From Bordetella parapertussis (GTDB taxonomy: Bacteria; Pseudomonadota; Gammaproteobacteria; Burkholderiales; SG8-41), in contig CAMBSS010000118.1 of NCBI GenBank assembly GCA_945870465.1, positions 1 to 13,500 on the forward strand: a stretch of 13,500 bases of DNA, read 5' to 3'. Shown here in pieces: positions 12,541 through 13,500 of the stretch. The translations under genes and the position numbers were made by a program. The stretch's first letter is position 1. Every line of letters begins with the position of its first letter. The notes below the pieces were generated by a model. The model worked only from the letters and a program-made list of their open reading frames with translations. It was not told the DNA's origin and did no database searches.

Positions 12541-13500
12541 TTATTCGAACCGGATGCCGAGCTTTTCGACGAGGCGGCGATGTGTATCGAGCTGCTCCCG
12601 CACAAAACGGCCGAACTCTTCCGGCGTGTCAGTTACCGGATCGACCGCGAGATCGACGAACTTCTGCGTGACGTCCGGCGCGTTCATGGCTTTGACGACT
12701 GCCTGATTGAGGCGCAAGACGATAGCGCGCGGCGTTTTTGCCGGTGCAAACAAGCCGAACCAGCCAGCCGCGTAGTACGAGGGGAGTCCCGATTCGGCAA
12801 CCGTCGGCACATCAGGCAGGACCGGCGAGCGCTTTGTGCCGCCCACTGCCAGTGCATTGAGACGCCCGGCCTTGACGTGCGGCACGCTACCGCCGGCCAT
12901 CGGGCCGAAATAAAAATGCGTCTCGCGTGCAATCGTCGCCGTGATGGCAGGTGCGCCGCCCTTGTACGGGATGTGTACCGTTTCTTTGCCGATGTCAGCC
13001 GTGCTGACGAACAACGCCACGGCAAAATGACTGGTCGAGCCGTTGCCGCCGGAAGCGTAATTCAATGTGCCGGGCTTCGCCTTCGCAAGCGCGATGAGTT
13101 CCCGCACGTTCGTTGCCGGCACCGAGGGATGGACCACCAGCAGGTTTTGCGCAATCGCAAACAAGGAAATTGGCGCGAAATCCCTGACCGGATCGTAGCC
13201 GAGCTTCGCGTGGATCAGCGGCGCGAACGAATGCGTGGATACCGATCCCGCGAGCAGCGTGTAACCGTCGGGCGTCGCCCTGGCGGCGATTTCGCCGCCG
13301 ATTACGCCGCCGCCCCCGCCCCGGTTGTCGATCACCAATTGCACGCCGAGAATTTCGGAGAGTTTGTTGACCACGATGCGCGCGATCGTATCGTTCGCGC
13401 CGCCGGCGGGATTGGGCGAGATCATGCGGATCGGATGTGCGGGAAACTCCTGCGCCGCCGCACTGCCCGCAATCAGGCAAGCCGCAAACAACGCTCCTGC
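12541..13500 (-). CDS. Bug/TctC-family periplasmic substrate-binding protein (5' end beyond the window)
   Basis: 319 residues are visible and the reading frame is open to the right edge. The visible part begins inside a signal peptide (ALFAACLIAGSAAAQ) and continues FPAHPIRMISPNPAGGANDTIAR, DNRGGGGGVIGGEIAA, TPDGYTLLAG, HPSVPATNVREL and HIPYKGGAPA, in the Bug order. The start ATG is expected only a few codons beyond 13500. A TTG at 13489-13491 is in frame but would remove half of the signal peptide. The ligand loop PAGGANDT carries Asn before Asp. It is followed 17 bases later by the coiled-coil gene. The ligand is unknown, and membrane partners are not in the window. Confidence 0.92.
   Translation of the reverse strand, partial: AGALFAACLIAGSAAAQEFPAHPIRMISPNPAGGANDTIARIVVNKLSEILGVQLVIDNRGGGGGVIGGEIAARATPDGYTLLAGSVSTHSFAPLIHAKLGYDPVRDFAPISLFAIAQNLLVVHPSVPATNVRELIALAKAKPGTLNYASGGNGSTSHFAVALFVSTADIGKETVHIPYKGGAPAITATIARETHFYFGPMAGGSVPHVKAGRLNALAVGGTKRSPVLPDVPTVAESGLPSYYAAGWFGLFAPAKTPRAIVLRLNQAVVKAMNAPDVTQKFVDLAVDPVTDTPEEFGRFVREQLDTHRRLVEKLGIRFE

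Overview
The window looks like chromosomal DNA of a GC-rich betaproteobacterium, most likely of the Burkholderiales or a relative. The main reason is three separate Bug/TctC-type periplasmic receptors within 9.4 kb, an expansion typical of that group, together with dense small-molecule catabolic genes. I see no rRNA, tRNA, CRISPR array, phage gene or insertion sequence, and no gene-free stretch longer than about 185 bases.

Layout, left to right. (1) 1-183, minus: N-terminus of a zinc-type medium-chain (quinone oxidoreductase-like) dehydrogenase running off the left edge. (2) 258-710, minus: a secreted Lys/Ala-rich low-complexity protein ending in a clear terminator, preceded by an MFS exporter (785-1930). 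(3) 2075-2461, minus: a PcaC-like carboxymuconolactone decarboxylase-family protein, divergent from an SDR protein (2564-3337, plus) whose catalytic tetrad is degenerate. (4) 3362-3434: a palindromic intergenic repeat between convergent genes. (5) 9971 down to 3479, minus: a seven-gene co-directional block headed by a near-consensus sigma70 promoter (TTGACA, 17 bases, TATAAA; 10057-10085). It encodes two paralogous maleate isomerase/arylmalonate decarboxylase-family enzymes, an NMT1-type ABC substrate-binding protein, an FAD-dependent dehydrogenase, a dimeric alpha/beta-barrel protein, a Bug receptor, and a second barrel protein with an internal duplication. (6) 10127-10960, minus: a LigI-like amidohydrolase, divergent from a Bug receptor (11023-12000, plus) that appears to be expressed from a leaderless transcript. 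(7) 12185-12523, minus: a small secreted coiled-coil protein, coupled to a third Bug receptor that runs off the right edge.

Together the genes suggest uptake and degradation of organic acids, possibly aromatic-derived or substituted dicarboxylates. Two kinds of binding protein (NMT1 and Bug) sit in one transcription unit with two Cys-dependent isomerase/decarboxylase-like enzymes, a flavin dehydrogenase and two EthD-like barrel proteins. The substrate cannot be read from the sequence. No membrane permease or ATPase for these receptors is present, so they must use transporters encoded elsewhere or act as sensors.

The most unusual points are the seven-gene block itself, the split in active-site cysteines between its two paralogues, a terminator hairpin inside it, the degenerate SDR, and two intergenic inverted repeats built from 10-base CGCnGATnnn units.
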